Below the pieces are notes generated by a model. That model was not told where the DNA came from. It did no database searches and saw nothing but the letters and a program-made list of their open reading frames with translations. The position numbers and the translations under genes were made by a program. DNA of 64,000 nt, taken from Bacteroidota bacterium (lineage in GTDB: Bacteria > Bacteroidota > Bacteroidia > Chitinophagales > UBA8649). Below are positions 8,745-17,210 of the stretch, one piece after another (position 1 is the stretch's first letter; each line of letters begins with the position of its first letter). The stretch lies in assembly GCA_002862745.1 (NCBI GenBank), contig PKDX01000053.1:1-64000 (forward strand), in the 5' to 3' direction.

Positions 8745-9515
8745 TCAAGTCGTGTGGCGAAGGTGCCCATTGTAATCATTACAAATAGCCTTCTCTATTT
8801 GTGTTAGGTTATCAATGTTTTTGTAAATGCTGTCGGTGTTTATTTTTCTTAGCCCCTTTTTAGGTAGGTTGCCAAGGGGGGCAAGACCAAGGAATCCGAA
8901 CACTTCATTGACCCGACCCAAAGTGTTGATGTCTTGGTAGCTTATGTGATGGGTGGCGCACCCTGATGCCTCAATTTCACTCAACCCTTCCATAAAGTTG
9001 TATCGTGTATTGGCAATCCACCGTGCACACCATTCTGGGTTCACCGTAAAGCGGGAATGCTCTCCAATATCAATACTGCTTCTTCTCCTATAAAACCTTG
9101 AGAGATACATCGAAACGGCACATTGACTGAGATTTTTTCGGTTAAGGACAACCACCTTAAAGTTGTTCTGCTTTAGAAATTCAGCGAGCAAAACCATGGG
9201 TATATGTTGATGAAAGAGCTTAAAACCAACGGCCCTTTTTCCTTGAGACTTTCGGCAAGCCTCTACAAAGCGCTTGTGATACCTTATGTATCGTTGGCCT
9301 GTACCCCAAAGCCGACCCTCAATTTTGGCTTGTAACGAAAACAGCGAAGGGAGATTCTTTGCCCTAAGGGCGTCAATGGTTGGTTGGTGCCCTCGCTGAT
9401 TATAAAGTTCATCAAAGCAAAACACCTCGTTGTGAGACGACAGCACATCATTACAAAAAAAGGTCGTTCCCGAACGCTGATGTGAATACACAATAAAATT
9501 AACGGGTGAGTCCAT
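8745..9515 (-). CDS. Sulfotransferase, Stf0-like (second of three)
   Basis: A 256-residue cytosolic protein. The N-terminus FIVYSHQRSGTTFFCNDVLS is the PAPS 5'-phosphosulfate loop in the R-S-G-T-T form. A later VVVLNRKNLSQCAVSMYLSR segment fits the 3'-phosphate site as R-K-N-L-x-Q-x-x-S, a form typical of Stf0-like (trehalose 2-sulfotransferase-related) enzymes rather than of the R-D-P form. GFKLFHQHIP lies between them. The gene overlaps the upstream sulfotransferase gene by 17 bp. Sulfation of a sugar hydroxyl in the exported glycan is inferred. I cannot exclude a small-molecule or lipid acceptor. Confidence 0.8.
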   Translation of the reverse strand: MDSPVNFIVYSHQRSGTTFFCNDVLSSHNEVFCFDELYNQRGHQPTIDALRAKNLPSLFSLQAKIEGRLWGTGQRYIRYHKRFVEACRKSQGKRAVGFKLFHQHIPMVLLAEFLKQNNFKVVVLNRKNLSQCAVSMYLSRFYRRRSSIDIGEHSRFTVNPEWCARWIANTRYNFMEGLSEIEASGCATHHISYQDINTLGRVNEVFGFLGLAPLGNLPKKGLRKINTDSIYKNIDNLTQIEKAICNDYNGHLRHTT

Positions 9516-10272
9516 AAACCTTGTTTAAGATTTTAAACTTACTTAAAGCATAACGTTCTCTTAATCCCCCTTGGCGATTAAAATATTTATTGCAATGCTC
9601 ATAAAGCGCAATATCATACTTTACGAGGTCCTGTATTTTGCGTAGAGAATGTGTATCTACTGATGATTTTTCGCGCGTTTTATTTCTTATTGTATAATAC
9701 GGAGTTGACCAGTTTAAGACCTTTTGAAGGTGTATGAGTGATCGGTCAAAGGACTCCAAAAGCCCAACATAGAGAAAGTGGTTCTCAATATTTTTTAAAG
9801 CGTTTATGTATAGCTCTTCGTCAGATAGTGACGTTTGAGGTTCAGCGCCTGCCAATATTTTTGTTTGACCATTTATTAACCAAGACCCTCCATAATGTTC
9901 GGCAAACTCAACGACGTCCATATTGTTTTCTTGTATGACCTGAAAGGCGTCTGAGCGTTCAAAGGATTTAGAATAGTGATAGGCAGATAGCACCCGATCA
10001 ACGGGGTCTCTAAGCATGGTAACGTATCGAGAGATTCCTTGGAGCTCTTTGTGTATTCCATAGGCGAAGTGTCCTATTAAAAGGCTAATTTTTTCCTTCT
10101 TTTTCGAAGAAAGTTTAGAGAACGCAGGCGCGTCACGCGTTCTATTGATTACATAAACACTCTCTGCGTCTTGATTGACACGTGAGTGCTGATCAATAAA
10201 GATAGTACGCAAGGTAGATCCTCCCGCCTTAGGAATATGAAGAAAAATTAGGTTATCTGCCAAGGCGTTCAT
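9499..10272 (-). CDS. Sulfotransferase, Sulfotransfer_2-like (third of three)
   Basis: A 257-residue protein with the N-terminal PAPS loop NLIFLHIPKAGGSTLRTIFI and the 3'-phosphate binding segment RYVTMLRDPVDRVLSAYHYS. The H-I-P-K-A-G-G-S-T form and L-R-D-P-V-x-R are characteristic of the Sulfotransfer_2 family, which includes uronyl and heparan 2-O-sulfotransferases. The C-terminal FLYVGLLESFDRSLIHLQKV is also common in that family. No signal or membrane anchor is seen, unlike eukaryotic Golgi relatives. It lies 2 bp downstream of a GT2 gene and overlaps the next sulfotransferase gene, so the two sulfotransferases are probably made together. Confidence 0.85.
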   Translation of the reverse strand: MNALADNLIFLHIPKAGGSTLRTIFIDQHSRVNQDAESVYVINRTRDAPAFSKLSSKKKEKISLLIGHFAYGIHKELQGISRYVTMLRDPVDRVLSAYHYSKSFERSDAFQVIQENNMDVVEFAEHYGGSWLINGQTKILAGAEPQTSLSDEELYINALKNIENHFLYVGLLESFDRSLIHLQKVLNWSTPYYTIRNKTREKSSVDTHSLRKIQDLVKYDIALYEHCNKYFNRQGGLRERYALSKFKILNKVYGLTR

Positions 10273-10274
10273 GA

Positions 10275-11267
10275 TTAACTTATTGCGAGTTTTAGTTTAG
10301 CTAAAGAGGGCTTAAAGTGCTGATGAAAACCACTGTCGAAATAGAGGTCCACTTTAGACTTTTTGGAGATGGACGATCGTTTCAAAATATTGTAAAACAA
10401 TTCGCTTAAAAACGACGAAAACACCTCCTGGGGGAAGTAAAGCTTAGAGGTGTTTGCTTGAATCAAGGAATAAAGATGGTCTTTAATCAAATTTACTTCT
10501 ACTATGTTTTGGCTTTGATAAGAAAAACTTGCAATCGCTTCGTGGAGGCGAAGCATTTCGTCGGTTACAGAAAGACCCATGCGCTCGAGCATGATTTGAT
10601 AAATCCTGTGTGTATTTTCCTTTTGTTCTTGTCGCTTGGTGGCACTAACCTGTCCAGAGTGTACACGATATTTAAGGACGTTTTCTGAAAGGTTGTGAAA
10701 GGTTGTGTGGGGCAGTAGATCAACCCATAGTTTATAGTCTTGTGCCGTGCGAAAACTTTCATCATATCGTATACCCGACCGCTCCAAGAGTTCTCTTCTA
10801 ATAACCGTGGTGGGGTGACAAAACTGGCAACTAAATAAGGTTCGGTTTTTTATATCTAAGTCTTTTTCGGCGTGCCGCCGAATACCCTTTTTTGCTCCAA
10901 TCAATTCTGCTCGCCCTCCAACTACACCAACATGGTCGTTTGCCTCAAGATAGTCCACTTGCTTTTCCAATCGATAAGGTAGCGCAACATCATCATCATC
11001 CATTCGCGCTATGTATTGTCCACTGGATTCTTCTATGGCTAGGTTGAGGGACGCGGCAAGCCCAAGGTTCTTTTTGTTTTCAATACAACGAATTCGCCCA
11101 TCTTCCTGCATAGCGCGCTGAATAATCTTCTCGCTGCCGTCCTTAGAAAAGTCGTTTACAACAATGAGCTCCCAGTCTAAAAAAGACTGGTTTATTAGGC
11201 TGGATAAACTTTTTTCAAGATGTTTATCCCCGTTGTATACAGACATTATTACAGAAACTAAGGGCAT
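10275..11267 (-). CDS. GT2 family glycosyltransferase
   Basis: A 330-residue GT-A enzyme. It begins PLVSVIMSVYNGDKHLEKSL, then LIVVNDFSKDGSEKIIQRAM, and has the metal-binding motif YIARMDDDDVALPYRLEKQV. This R-M-D-D-D-D form is common in GT2 transferases of O-antigen loci. The C-terminal third (about 230-330) is helical with no recognisable domain. The start overlaps the end of the upstream transferase by 10 bp. It most likely transfers a sugar from an NDP donor to the growing lipid-linked glycan; sugar and linkage are unknown. It resembles the GT2 at 12285-13355 in its core, so the two may be paralogues. Confidence 0.87.
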   Translation of the reverse strand: MPLVSVIMSVYNGDKHLEKSLSSLINQSFLDWELIVVNDFSKDGSEKIIQRAMQEDGRIRCIENKKNLGLAASLNLAIEESSGQYIARMDDDDVALPYRLEKQVDYLEANDHVGVVGGRAELIGAKKGIRRHAEKDLDIKNRTLFSCQFCHPTTVIRRELLERSGIRYDESFRTAQDYKLWVDLLPHTTFHNLSENVLKYRVHSGQVSATKRQEQKENTHRIYQIMLERMGLSVTDEMLRLHEAIASFSYQSQNIVEVNLIKDHLYSLIQANTSKLYFPQEVFSSFLSELFYNILKRSSISKKSKVDLYFDSGFHQHFKPSLAKLKLAIS

Positions 11268-12292
11268 GGCTTTTGATTTGTGTTGTTGGATGCATAGTAG
11301 GCATCGCTAGCATCTATGAAACCTAGCTGCAGAAGCTGTTGTATGTCATTAAATTGGAAAGCATCCTGCTCAGCCATAACAATGGCACCACCCTCCATTT
11401 TTTTAAGGATTTTTCCATAGTAATCAACTGCCCATCGATCCCTTTTTTCGTCAACGATTTTTTTTGCTTTTACAAAAAATGCATTGGTGAACTTATAGTG
11501 CAATAAAGCACAGCTTAGGTCTGCAAGCACGACATGTTTAGAGATGTGCGATGTGATGTGTACCAACATATTCTTGTCTAACTTAATTAAGGGGATTTTC
11601 GACAAGTAGATGTCTTTAAGACCGAATAAGTGTTGGTTAACGCCTCCATGATATTGAAACCGCTTTCCATCATCTTGGATAAAGTATCGATCGAATGGGG
11701 ATTTTTTTAACCCCTGTAATGTAAAGAAAGGATAATCCTCGCCAAGAACACCTGTATTGCTGTCTTTTGGGCCGTCGGAAAATTGGAAGTTTTTCGGAAA
11801 CATATCAAGCATGTGGGCCTGACAGGCATTATATCCGGCACGGTCTAGATAGTTGACAAATCGAGAAAGATCGACGGTGTTGCAACCCGGATAAAGCCAT
11901 AACTCATCCACGTCGACATAGAGGGTCCAGCAACCCTGCCCACACAAGTGCACCAGAAATTGCTTCATTGCGTAGATATATTCTTCATAACCAAGGGAAC
12001 ACTGGTAGACGGTGCAATTACTTTTCACCAAAAAGTCCAAGGTGCCATCTGAAGACCCATTATCCATAAAAACAAAGTCCTCAAACCCCAATTCTCTATA
12101 GTGGTTCATAAAGCTTGGCAAGTGTTCCATGCCATTTTTGACGAGACAAAGAACAACTGGGAGTTCATGATGTCCACTGGCAAACCCTTTGTGCAAAAGG
12201 GATGTGTGTCTCTTTACAACGGCAATCTTTTGATGGTGGGCCATCTTCTCCTTATACCTTTGGTAGCGCCCCAATATTCTTTTTCTAATCAT
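11258..12292 (-). CDS. GT2-like transferase of the Glyco_tranf_2_4 (PF13704) type
   Basis: The core begins LPVVLCLVKNGMEHLPSFMN, then FVFMDNGSSDGTLDFLVKSN and a WTLYVDVDELWLYPGC segment. The D-V-D-E-L motif with the L-V-K-N-G-M-E start is typical of the Glyco_tranf_2_4 group of GT-A enzymes. Three in-frame ATGs compete. I choose 12292 (MIRKRILGRYQRYKEKMAHH), which overlaps the upstream stop by 8 bp as at neighbouring junctions; the track start at 12370 would overlap by 86 bp. The C-terminal KIVDEKRDRWAVDYYGKILK is basic and helical. A glycan-assembly role is inferred from the location; specificity is unknown. Confidence 0.75.
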   Translation of the reverse strand: MIRKRILGRYQRYKEKMAHHQKIAVVKRHTSLLHKGFASGHHELPVVLCLVKNGMEHLPSFMNHYRELGFEDFVFMDNGSSDGTLDFLVKSNCTVYQCSLGYEEYIYAMKQFLVHLCGQGCWTLYVDVDELWLYPGCNTVDLSRFVNYLDRAGYNACQAHMLDMFPKNFQFSDGPKDSNTGVLGEDYPFFTLQGLKKSPFDRYFIQDDGKRFQYHGGVNQHLFGLKDIYLSKIPLIKLDKNMLVHITSHISKHVVLADLSCALLHYKFTNAFFVKAKKIVDEKRDRWAVDYYGKILKKMEGGAIVMAEQDAFQFNDIQQLLQLGFIDASDAYYASNNTNQKPCP

Positions 12293-13355
12293 GGCTGAAG
12301 GATAAGATTTTATTGAAGTCATAACGCATTCCCAAAATACATTTGGCAGCGTGCCATAGACGGGATCCATTTCTTGTAAAGGCTTCTTTGCAAAGAGGGT
12401 GGTCTAAGATGGCACGAAAATCCTTCCACCTAAACCCACAAAAGAGGGGAACAATTTGTTGGATGGCCCGCAAAATGTTTTTTATGACTACCTCATTATG
12501 GCTATTGTCTGACAGTATTTTCAGGCGGTCTAATAGGGTTAAAAAAACACCACAATCACCAGATAACTCAACGCTGGATTCCTGATGCGGCTGGGGTTTC
12601 ATAACAAGTAAAAAGGAAAGGTATTCTTTAACCTCTTCGCTAGTATTAAACGTTAAACCATAGTATTCGGCTATTTTGATTCGTATCGCGTTTTGTGTGA
12701 TCAGCTGTTTTGCCGTATGGATTACGGAGACATTTTGATTATGTATTCGATAGTCCAACAATACATCTTTCATTATGTGCCCCTCTCCATGTTGTAACAA
12801 CTCAAAGAAAAACCAATGATCTTCCACATGGAGGAAGTCTTGACTGTATTCCAGCGCTTGCTTCTCAATGACCTCTCGGCGAAAGCAGGTCGAAGGGTGT
12901 AAGAAGTAAGTATTGGACAGCATGTGATAACGGATAGATTGGCTTTCACTTGGGTAGACAATATTCCTAGCCGCCACCCCGTCGCCAAATGTTCTATAGG
13001 ATGTCCCGCAGAGCACGCAATCAGGATGGGATTCCATATAATTAACCTGTTTTTCTATTCGGTCTGGCCGTGAAACATCATCGGCATCCATTCTGACGAT
13101 ATATCTGCCACAGGCCTTTTGTAAACCAAGGTTCAATGATTTAATAAGTTTCAAGTTTTCTTTATTTCTAATCACTTTAATTCTCGGATCGCTATAGGAT
13201 TGTATGATTTTCAGGCTCTCGTCGGAAGAGCCGTCTTCTATAATGATAAACTCAAAATCGTTATACGTTTGACACAAGATGCTTTCGATAGCATCTGACA
13301 CATATTTTTGGGCATTATAGACCGCCATAACTACAGATACATGGGGATTAGACAT
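12285..13355 (-). CDS. GT2 family glycosyltransferase
   Basis: From the ATG at 13355 (MSNPHVSVVMAVYNAQKYVS) the enzyme has about 356 residues. FIIIEDGSSDESLKII and IVRMDADDVSRPDRIEKQVN supply the nucleotide-binding and D-x-D metal motifs of the GT2 family. The ORF-track start (TTG at 13364) adds only three residues. The last 120 residues are of unknown fold. The start overlaps the upstream GT14 gene stop by 8 bp, the same overlap length as at the 12285-12292 and 14363-14370 junctions. Role inferred: one step of glycan elongation in the cytosol. Donor and acceptor are unknown. Confidence 0.87.
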   Translation of the reverse strand: MSNPHVSVVMAVYNAQKYVSDAIESILCQTYNDFEFIIIEDGSSDESLKIIQSYSDPRIKVIRNKENLKLIKSLNLGLQKACGRYIVRMDADDVSRPDRIEKQVNYMESHPDCVLCGTSYRTFGDGVAARNIVYPSESQSIRYHMLSNTYFLHPSTCFRREVIEKQALEYSQDFLHVEDHWFFFELLQHGEGHIMKDVLLDYRIHNQNVSVIHTAKQLITQNAIRIKIAEYYGLTFNTSEEVKEYLSFLLVMKPQPHQESSVELSGDCGVFLTLLDRLKILSDNSHNEVVIKNILRAIQQIVPLFCGFRWKDFRAILDHPLCKEAFTRNGSRLWHAAKCILGMRYDFNKILSFSHD

Positions 13356-14370
13356 AGCGGTCAAGTTGATTTAAAAGAGGACTATCTGGGTCAATTTTTC
13401 TTGCGAAAAACTGAGGAGAAGCTAGAAGTAAGTCGATATCACTTATACTAAACACTTTTGGGTGTCTTGATTTTGATTGGTTGAGCTCAAAATGAATCTC
13501 ACGGAGGTTGTTTTTAACAACATGGTCCTTGCGCGCGCTGTTCATTAGAAGCGTTTGAAAAAAGAATTCATCACTTAACATACTGTCGCGTGCATGGACC
13601 GTTAGATCTTGATATTTTGTATTATGTTGATCAACAACCAACAGGGCGCTTTCCGAGCTTATCGTCCACCATTGTGAACCATTGTAAAACTGATACGGTG
13701 GAGGTTTTCGTGGAAAAGGAAGCTTTGGGGTGAGTCTAAAAAGTGCGATTTCCTCTTGTATTTTTTGCCAATTTCCCCGTGTTGCCAGAATAGACGAAAG
13801 CAATTCGCCAATGCGTTGAATAAGACTTCCCCTATAGCTTTCTTTATATTTTCTCGGTATAGCAATCCGGCTATTTCCAACGCGCTTATACCAATGCAAT
13901 AATCGGAGGTGTTGAAGGTGCTTGCTTTGTTGCCAGGGGTGATCTTTTTCTACCTCCTCGTGCCCCTTTGGGTACCAATGATAGACATTTAAAAAGTCTT
14001 GACCCTTCCTTTCTGAGAGGAAGTGCTTAAACGAAGTAAGCGGCTTAATGGGGTAGTCTTGCGCACTGAGAAGGTTAAAATGAAAATCCTCTTGAGTCCC
14101 CATGATATTAAGTCCAAGCCGAAGGGCATTAATTGTGCCTTGGACAATACCAAACTCTCCCCAGTTTCCCTCTTCTCTTTCGCAGAAATGAACGCGTTGC
14201 GATTGCCCAAGTGAGGAGCGAAGACCATTAAAGAAACCTTCTCCAGCATTTTTGCAAACATGAATAATAACGAGGTCGTTTTTTTCGGCAAGGAGCTTGT
14301 TGACAAGCCGTTCAACTTGTGCAGGGTTGTTGTGGCATAAGATGATATGGACCAATGACCCATTAGCCAT
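13348..14370 (-). CDS. GT14-like (Core-2/I-branching) glycosyltransferase
   Basis: A 340-residue protein resembling the Core-2/I-branching enzyme family (Branch, GT14). It starts LVHIILCHNNPAQVERLVNK, then NDLVIIHVCKNAGEGFF, and has the strong family block FHFNLLSAQDYPIKPLTSFK followed later by FYNGSQWWTISSESALLV. In animal enzymes the S-x-x-D-x-P and G-S-x-W-W blocks line the UDP-sugar site. Bacterial members are common in polysaccharide loci and include xylosyl/GlcNAc-type transferases, but activity here is not known. It could introduce a branch in the glycan. The start overlaps the Wzt gene by 8 bp. Confidence 0.82.
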   Translation of the reverse strand: MANGSLVHIILCHNNPAQVERLVNKLLAEKNDLVIIHVCKNAGEGFFNGLRSSLGQSQRVHFCEREEGNWGEFGIVQGTINALRLGLNIMGTQEDFHFNLLSAQDYPIKPLTSFKHFLSERKGQDFLNVYHWYPKGHEEVEKDHPWQQSKHLQHLRLLHWYKRVGNSRIAIPRKYKESYRGSLIQRIGELLSSILATRGNWQKIQEEIALFRLTPKLPFPRKPPPYQFYNGSQWWTISSESALLVVDQHNTKYQDLTVHARDSMLSDEFFFQTLLMNSARKDHVVKNNLREIHFELNQSKSRHPKVFSISDIDLLLASPQFFARKIDPDSPLLNQLDRYV

Positions 14371-15667
14371 GTTGGTCTATTTGTGTCCATTGGTTCTTTA
14401 CTAGAAACATAGTATGGCGTGGTTCTTTTATGGCCCCGTTTCCAAAAAAGTTTCCATCAGAAACAAAGAATGACTTAGCATGAAGAATGTGATCAAACAC
14501 GACGCTTTTGTCCCAAATAAAAACAGATAGATAATATTTTCCACGAGGTAAAGCCAATTGTTCTATGAAGCAGTTAAGGGTTAGGTGCCTCACGCCATCA
14601 TCAATATTTAAAGACTCCCCCATCCCCTCATCTGTTGACAGGTGCATGATGGTCACAAATTGTTCGTTAGCGACAGAAACCGAACAGTGAAGCTTGGAGT
14701 ATTTTCTTTTTGCATTAATTGCTAAGCCCAATCGAATATTCATGGGCTCGCCGGACACCATGGTTTGGTTTTCCAACAACTCATTATTTAGTGTAGCAAT
14801 TGTAGAGAATTCGATATTTAAATTGCCCTCAAACCGCTTAGCCTCTTTAAGGCTTTGGTGTGTGTGGTTATCTGAATGGTAGGCGAGATAGTCGGAGACG
14901 ATTTCGCTTGTGTTCCCCATAGACTGAATCGTTCCATTTGAGAGAAGAATGGTTTGTCTACAGAGGTTTCGAATACTTGCCATGTTGTGGCTCACAAAAA
15001 GCACAGTGCGCCCTTGGCCCTGTGAAACATCTTTCATTTTACCGATGGCCTTTTTTTGAAACTGCGCATCACCCACAGCGAGCACCTCGTCTACGATTAA
15101 AATTTCAGGCTCAAGGTGTGCTGCAACGGCAAAAGCAAGCCGCACATACATTCCTGAGGAATACCTTTTCACGGGGGTATCAATGTATCGCTCAACACCT
15201 GCGAAATCAACAATTTCATCAAACTTTGATTTAATCTCTGCACGCCTCATTCCCATGATGGCGCCATTTAAAAAAATATTATCGCGACCACTAAGTTCTG
15301 GATGAAATCCGGTGCCAACCTCTAACAAACTAGCAATTCGTCCTCGAGCCTTTATACTGCCGGTAGTAGGCGCGGTCACTCGAGACAATAGTTTTAGAAG
15401 GGTTGATTTACCGGCTCCGTTTTTCCCAATCACACCAAGTACTTCTCCTTCTTCAACGCTAAAGTTGATATCTTCTAATGCCCAAACGTAGTTGGATGAC
15501 CCCTTTTGCGCCCGATTATTTGTTTCTGCAATGAGTGAATAGGGGTCCTCTTTTCCTCGCACCTTGTAGTACCAACCCATAACATCTTCCCTAAGTGTGC
15601 CCGAACCAACCATTCCTAGGCGGTATCGCTTGGATATGTTTTCTAATATTATAGCCGGTTTTGCCAT
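14363..15667 (-). CDS. wzt: Polysaccharide ABC exporter, ATP-binding subunit (Wzt type)
   Basis: A 434-residue ATPase with an extended N-terminus typical of O-antigen Wzt proteins. Walker A (GKNGAGKST) is at residues 81-89, the signature region is YSSGMYVRLAFAVAAHL, and Walker B is ILIVDEVLAVGD followed by the switch histidine in LFVSHNMASI. Residues from about 265 to 434 form a beta-rich extension (LNIEFSTIATLNN ... ALPRGKYYLSVFIWDK) like the Wzt_C carbohydrate-recognition domain, which in E. coli O8/O9a selects the finished, terminally modified polymer. It pairs with the Wzm gene 8 bp upstream. This extension is longer than that of the second Wzt in the window, implying a different cargo. 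Confidence 0.93.
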   Translation of the reverse strand: MAKPAIILENISKRYRLGMVGSGTLREDVMGWYYKVRGKEDPYSLIAETNNRAQKGSSNYVWALEDINFSVEEGEVLGVIGKNGAGKSTLLKLLSRVTAPTTGSIKARGRIASLLEVGTGFHPELSGRDNIFLNGAIMGMRRAEIKSKFDEIVDFAGVERYIDTPVKRYSSGMYVRLAFAVAAHLEPEILIVDEVLAVGDAQFQKKAIGKMKDVSQGQGRTVLFVSHNMASIRNLCRQTILLSNGTIQSMGNTSEIVSDYLAYHSDNHTHQSLKEAKRFEGNLNIEFSTIATLNNELLENQTMVSGEPMNIRLGLAINAKRKYSKLHCSVSVANEQFVTIMHLSTDEGMGESLNIDDGVRHLTLNCFIEQLALPRGKYYLSVFIWDKSVVFDHILHAKSFFVSDGNFFGNGAIKEPRHTMFLVKNQWTQIDQHG

Positions 15668-15675
15668 AGCCTCAT

Positions 15676-16530
15676 TTATACGGTGTCCATAAACGTTCGC
15701 TCTACTCGATTAAATAAAACAAGCCCAAAGAATAGAATTAAAATAGTAGCAATACCACTGATGATTAAACCACCCCAATCAAGGCTTCCGTGACCAGTAA
15801 AAATGTATCGAAAGGTTTCTATGATGGGGGCAATGGGGTTATAGGCTAACAGTGCCCCGTATCCCTTGTCTTTAACGGCTGAGATAGGGTAGATAACAGG
15901 GCTTGCATACATCAACAAAGAGACGCCAAACCCAATGAAATTTTTAAAGTCTCGGTATTTCGTCGTCAAGGATGAAATAATAATGCCTATGCCAAGCGAA
16001 AGGCCTGCCATCATGAGTATTAGCACGGGTAAGAGATAGATTTCTTTGGTGAGGTGAATCGTTGAACCATTTTGACCTAGGTAAAAAGCCAACACTCCCA
16101 CAAACAACAGCATTTGAATAAAAAGCTTGACCATGTTGGATAAGACATTGGCCATCGGGGCAACAATTCTTGGGAAATATACCTTGCCAAAGATTTGAGC
16201 GTTTGCAGTAAAAGTATTCGCCGTCGCAGTAAAACATGAAGAGAAATAATTCCAAAGGGTAATGCCACCAAGGTAGAAAACAGCTTTTGGCATCCCGTCA
16301 GTTGATATGCCAGCAATCGACCCAAAAACAAACATGTAAACGACTACGGTTAAAACAGGCGACACAAGAAACCAAAGGGGTCCCAATATGGTTTGCTTGT
16401 AAACGGCTACAATATCCCTTCTTGCAAGAATAAATACGAGGTCTCTATAGGCCCAAACTTCACGTAGCTTCAGGTTGAACAGTCCGGCGTGTGGCTTGAT
16501 AACCGTTGTATAATCGCTGTTGCTGACCAT
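15676..16530 (-). CDS. wzm: Polysaccharide ABC exporter, permease subunit (Wzm type)
   Basis: A 284-residue ABC-2 type permease with about six membrane segments. The N-terminal WAYRDLVFILARRDIVAVYK amphipathic gate helix and QTILGPLWFLVSPVLTVVVY are diagnostic of Wzm/TagG-like polysaccharide exporters, as are YFPRIVAPMANVLSNMVKLF and TKYRDFKNFIGFGVSLLMYA. It is the first gene of the long minus-strand glycan operon and should flip the undecaprenyl-linked (or comparable) glycan to the periplasm with Wzt. The ATG at 16530 faces the divergent purN start across a 90-bp spacer. ABC-dependent export means the polymer is completed in the cytosol, which fits cytosolic sulfotransferases acting before export. 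Confidence 0.93.
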   Translation of the reverse strand: MVSNSDYTTVIKPHAGLFNLKLREVWAYRDLVFILARRDIVAVYKQTILGPLWFLVSPVLTVVVYMFVFGSIAGISTDGMPKAVFYLGGITLWNYFSSCFTATANTFTANAQIFGKVYFPRIVAPMANVLSNMVKLFIQMLLFVGVLAFYLGQNGSTIHLTKEIYLLPVLILMMAGLSLGIGIIISSLTTKYRDFKNFIGFGVSLLMYASPVIYPISAVKDKGYGALLAYNPIAPIIETFRYIFTGHGSLDWGGLIISGIATILILFFGLVLFNRVERTFMDTV

Positions 16531-16555
16531 AGATTAAATGTAATGTTAATTCTTG

Positions 16556-16564
16556 CAAACGATA
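16556..16564 (-). promoter_or_regulatory. Possible promoter -7 element of the wzm-wzt glycan operon
   Basis: On the minus strand the spacer upstream of wzm reads TATCGTTTG, one base longer than the Bacteroidota -7 consensus TAnnTTTG, with a TTG 16 bp further upstream. It lies 25 bp before the wzm ATG. The spacing and the extra base make it only a candidate. No better match was seen in the 90-bp divergent spacer shared with purN. Confidence 0.3.
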
Positions 16565-16620
16565 TTCTTTTTTGTTCAACCAATTTAAGGTCTTTCCAGG
16601 CATTGACCTATTTTTAAGGC

Positions 16621-17193
16621 ATGGGTAAACGAATGGCCATTTTTGCCTCTGGTGGTGGAAGCAATGCACGGCGACTTATGCTTCATGGTTGCAGAAGCAA
16701 TTTTTATGAGGTGGCGTTAGTTGTAACGGACCAACCCTCCTCGGGGGTGCAGAATCATGCAAAGGACTTTTCTATTCCTCTTGTGGTGGTTCGGTGGAAA
16801 GAAACTTCTTCTACTGGATTAATCGATATCATGAGGGAACATAAGATTGATTTTATTGTACTTGCTGGTTTCCTAAGGCTTATTCCCCAAGAGGTTGTCG
16901 ATGCGTTTTATCAACGAATAATCAACCTTCACCCATCCCTTTTGCCAAAATATGGAGGGAGGGGAATGTATGGTCGCAACGTACACCAAGCGGTCTATAA
17001 TGCTCAAGAAAAGCAAACAGGAATCACAATTCACTACGTTTCGGAAGAATATGATGCGGGGGCGGTAATAGCACAATTCATTGTAGATATATCTCCAGAT
17101 GATGACGTAAACGGAATCGAGTCAAAGGTCCGTTCGCTAGAGTCTCAACATTTTGTAAACACCGTGGAAGACGTGTGCAAGAACACTCCATAA
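16621..17193 (+). CDS. purN: Phosphoribosylglycinamide formyltransferase (GART)
   Basis: A 190-residue enzyme that formylates GAR using 10-formyltetrahydrofolate, the third step of purine synthesis. It has the N-terminal phosphate loop AIFASGGGSNARRLMLHG, the catalytic block RIINLHPSLLPKYGGRGMYG (conserved Asn and His), and TGITIHYVSEEYDAGAVIAQ with the catalytic Asp. Length matches the bacterial family. It is followed after 39 bp by purH, which catalyses the last two purine steps, so the two purine genes form a functional pair. It diverges from the surface-glycan operon, with a 90-bp spacer between the starts. Confidence 0.95.
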   Translation: MGKRMAIFASGGGSNARRLMLHGCRSNFYEVALVVTDQPSSGVQNHAKDFSIPLVVVRWKETSSTGLIDIMREHKIDFIVLAGFLRLIPQEVVDAFYQRIINLHPSLLPKYGGRGMYGRNVHQAVYNAQEKQTGITIHYVSEEYDAGAVIAQFIVDISPDDDVNGIESKVRSLESQHFVNTVEDVCKNTP

Positions 17194-17210
17194 CTCTGTG
17201 ATTAGGGGCC

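Noticed and set aside
13989-14390. 133-aa minus-strand ORF overlapping the GT14-like gene
   Set aside because: It is an alternative frame of the GT14-like gene with no motif or start support.
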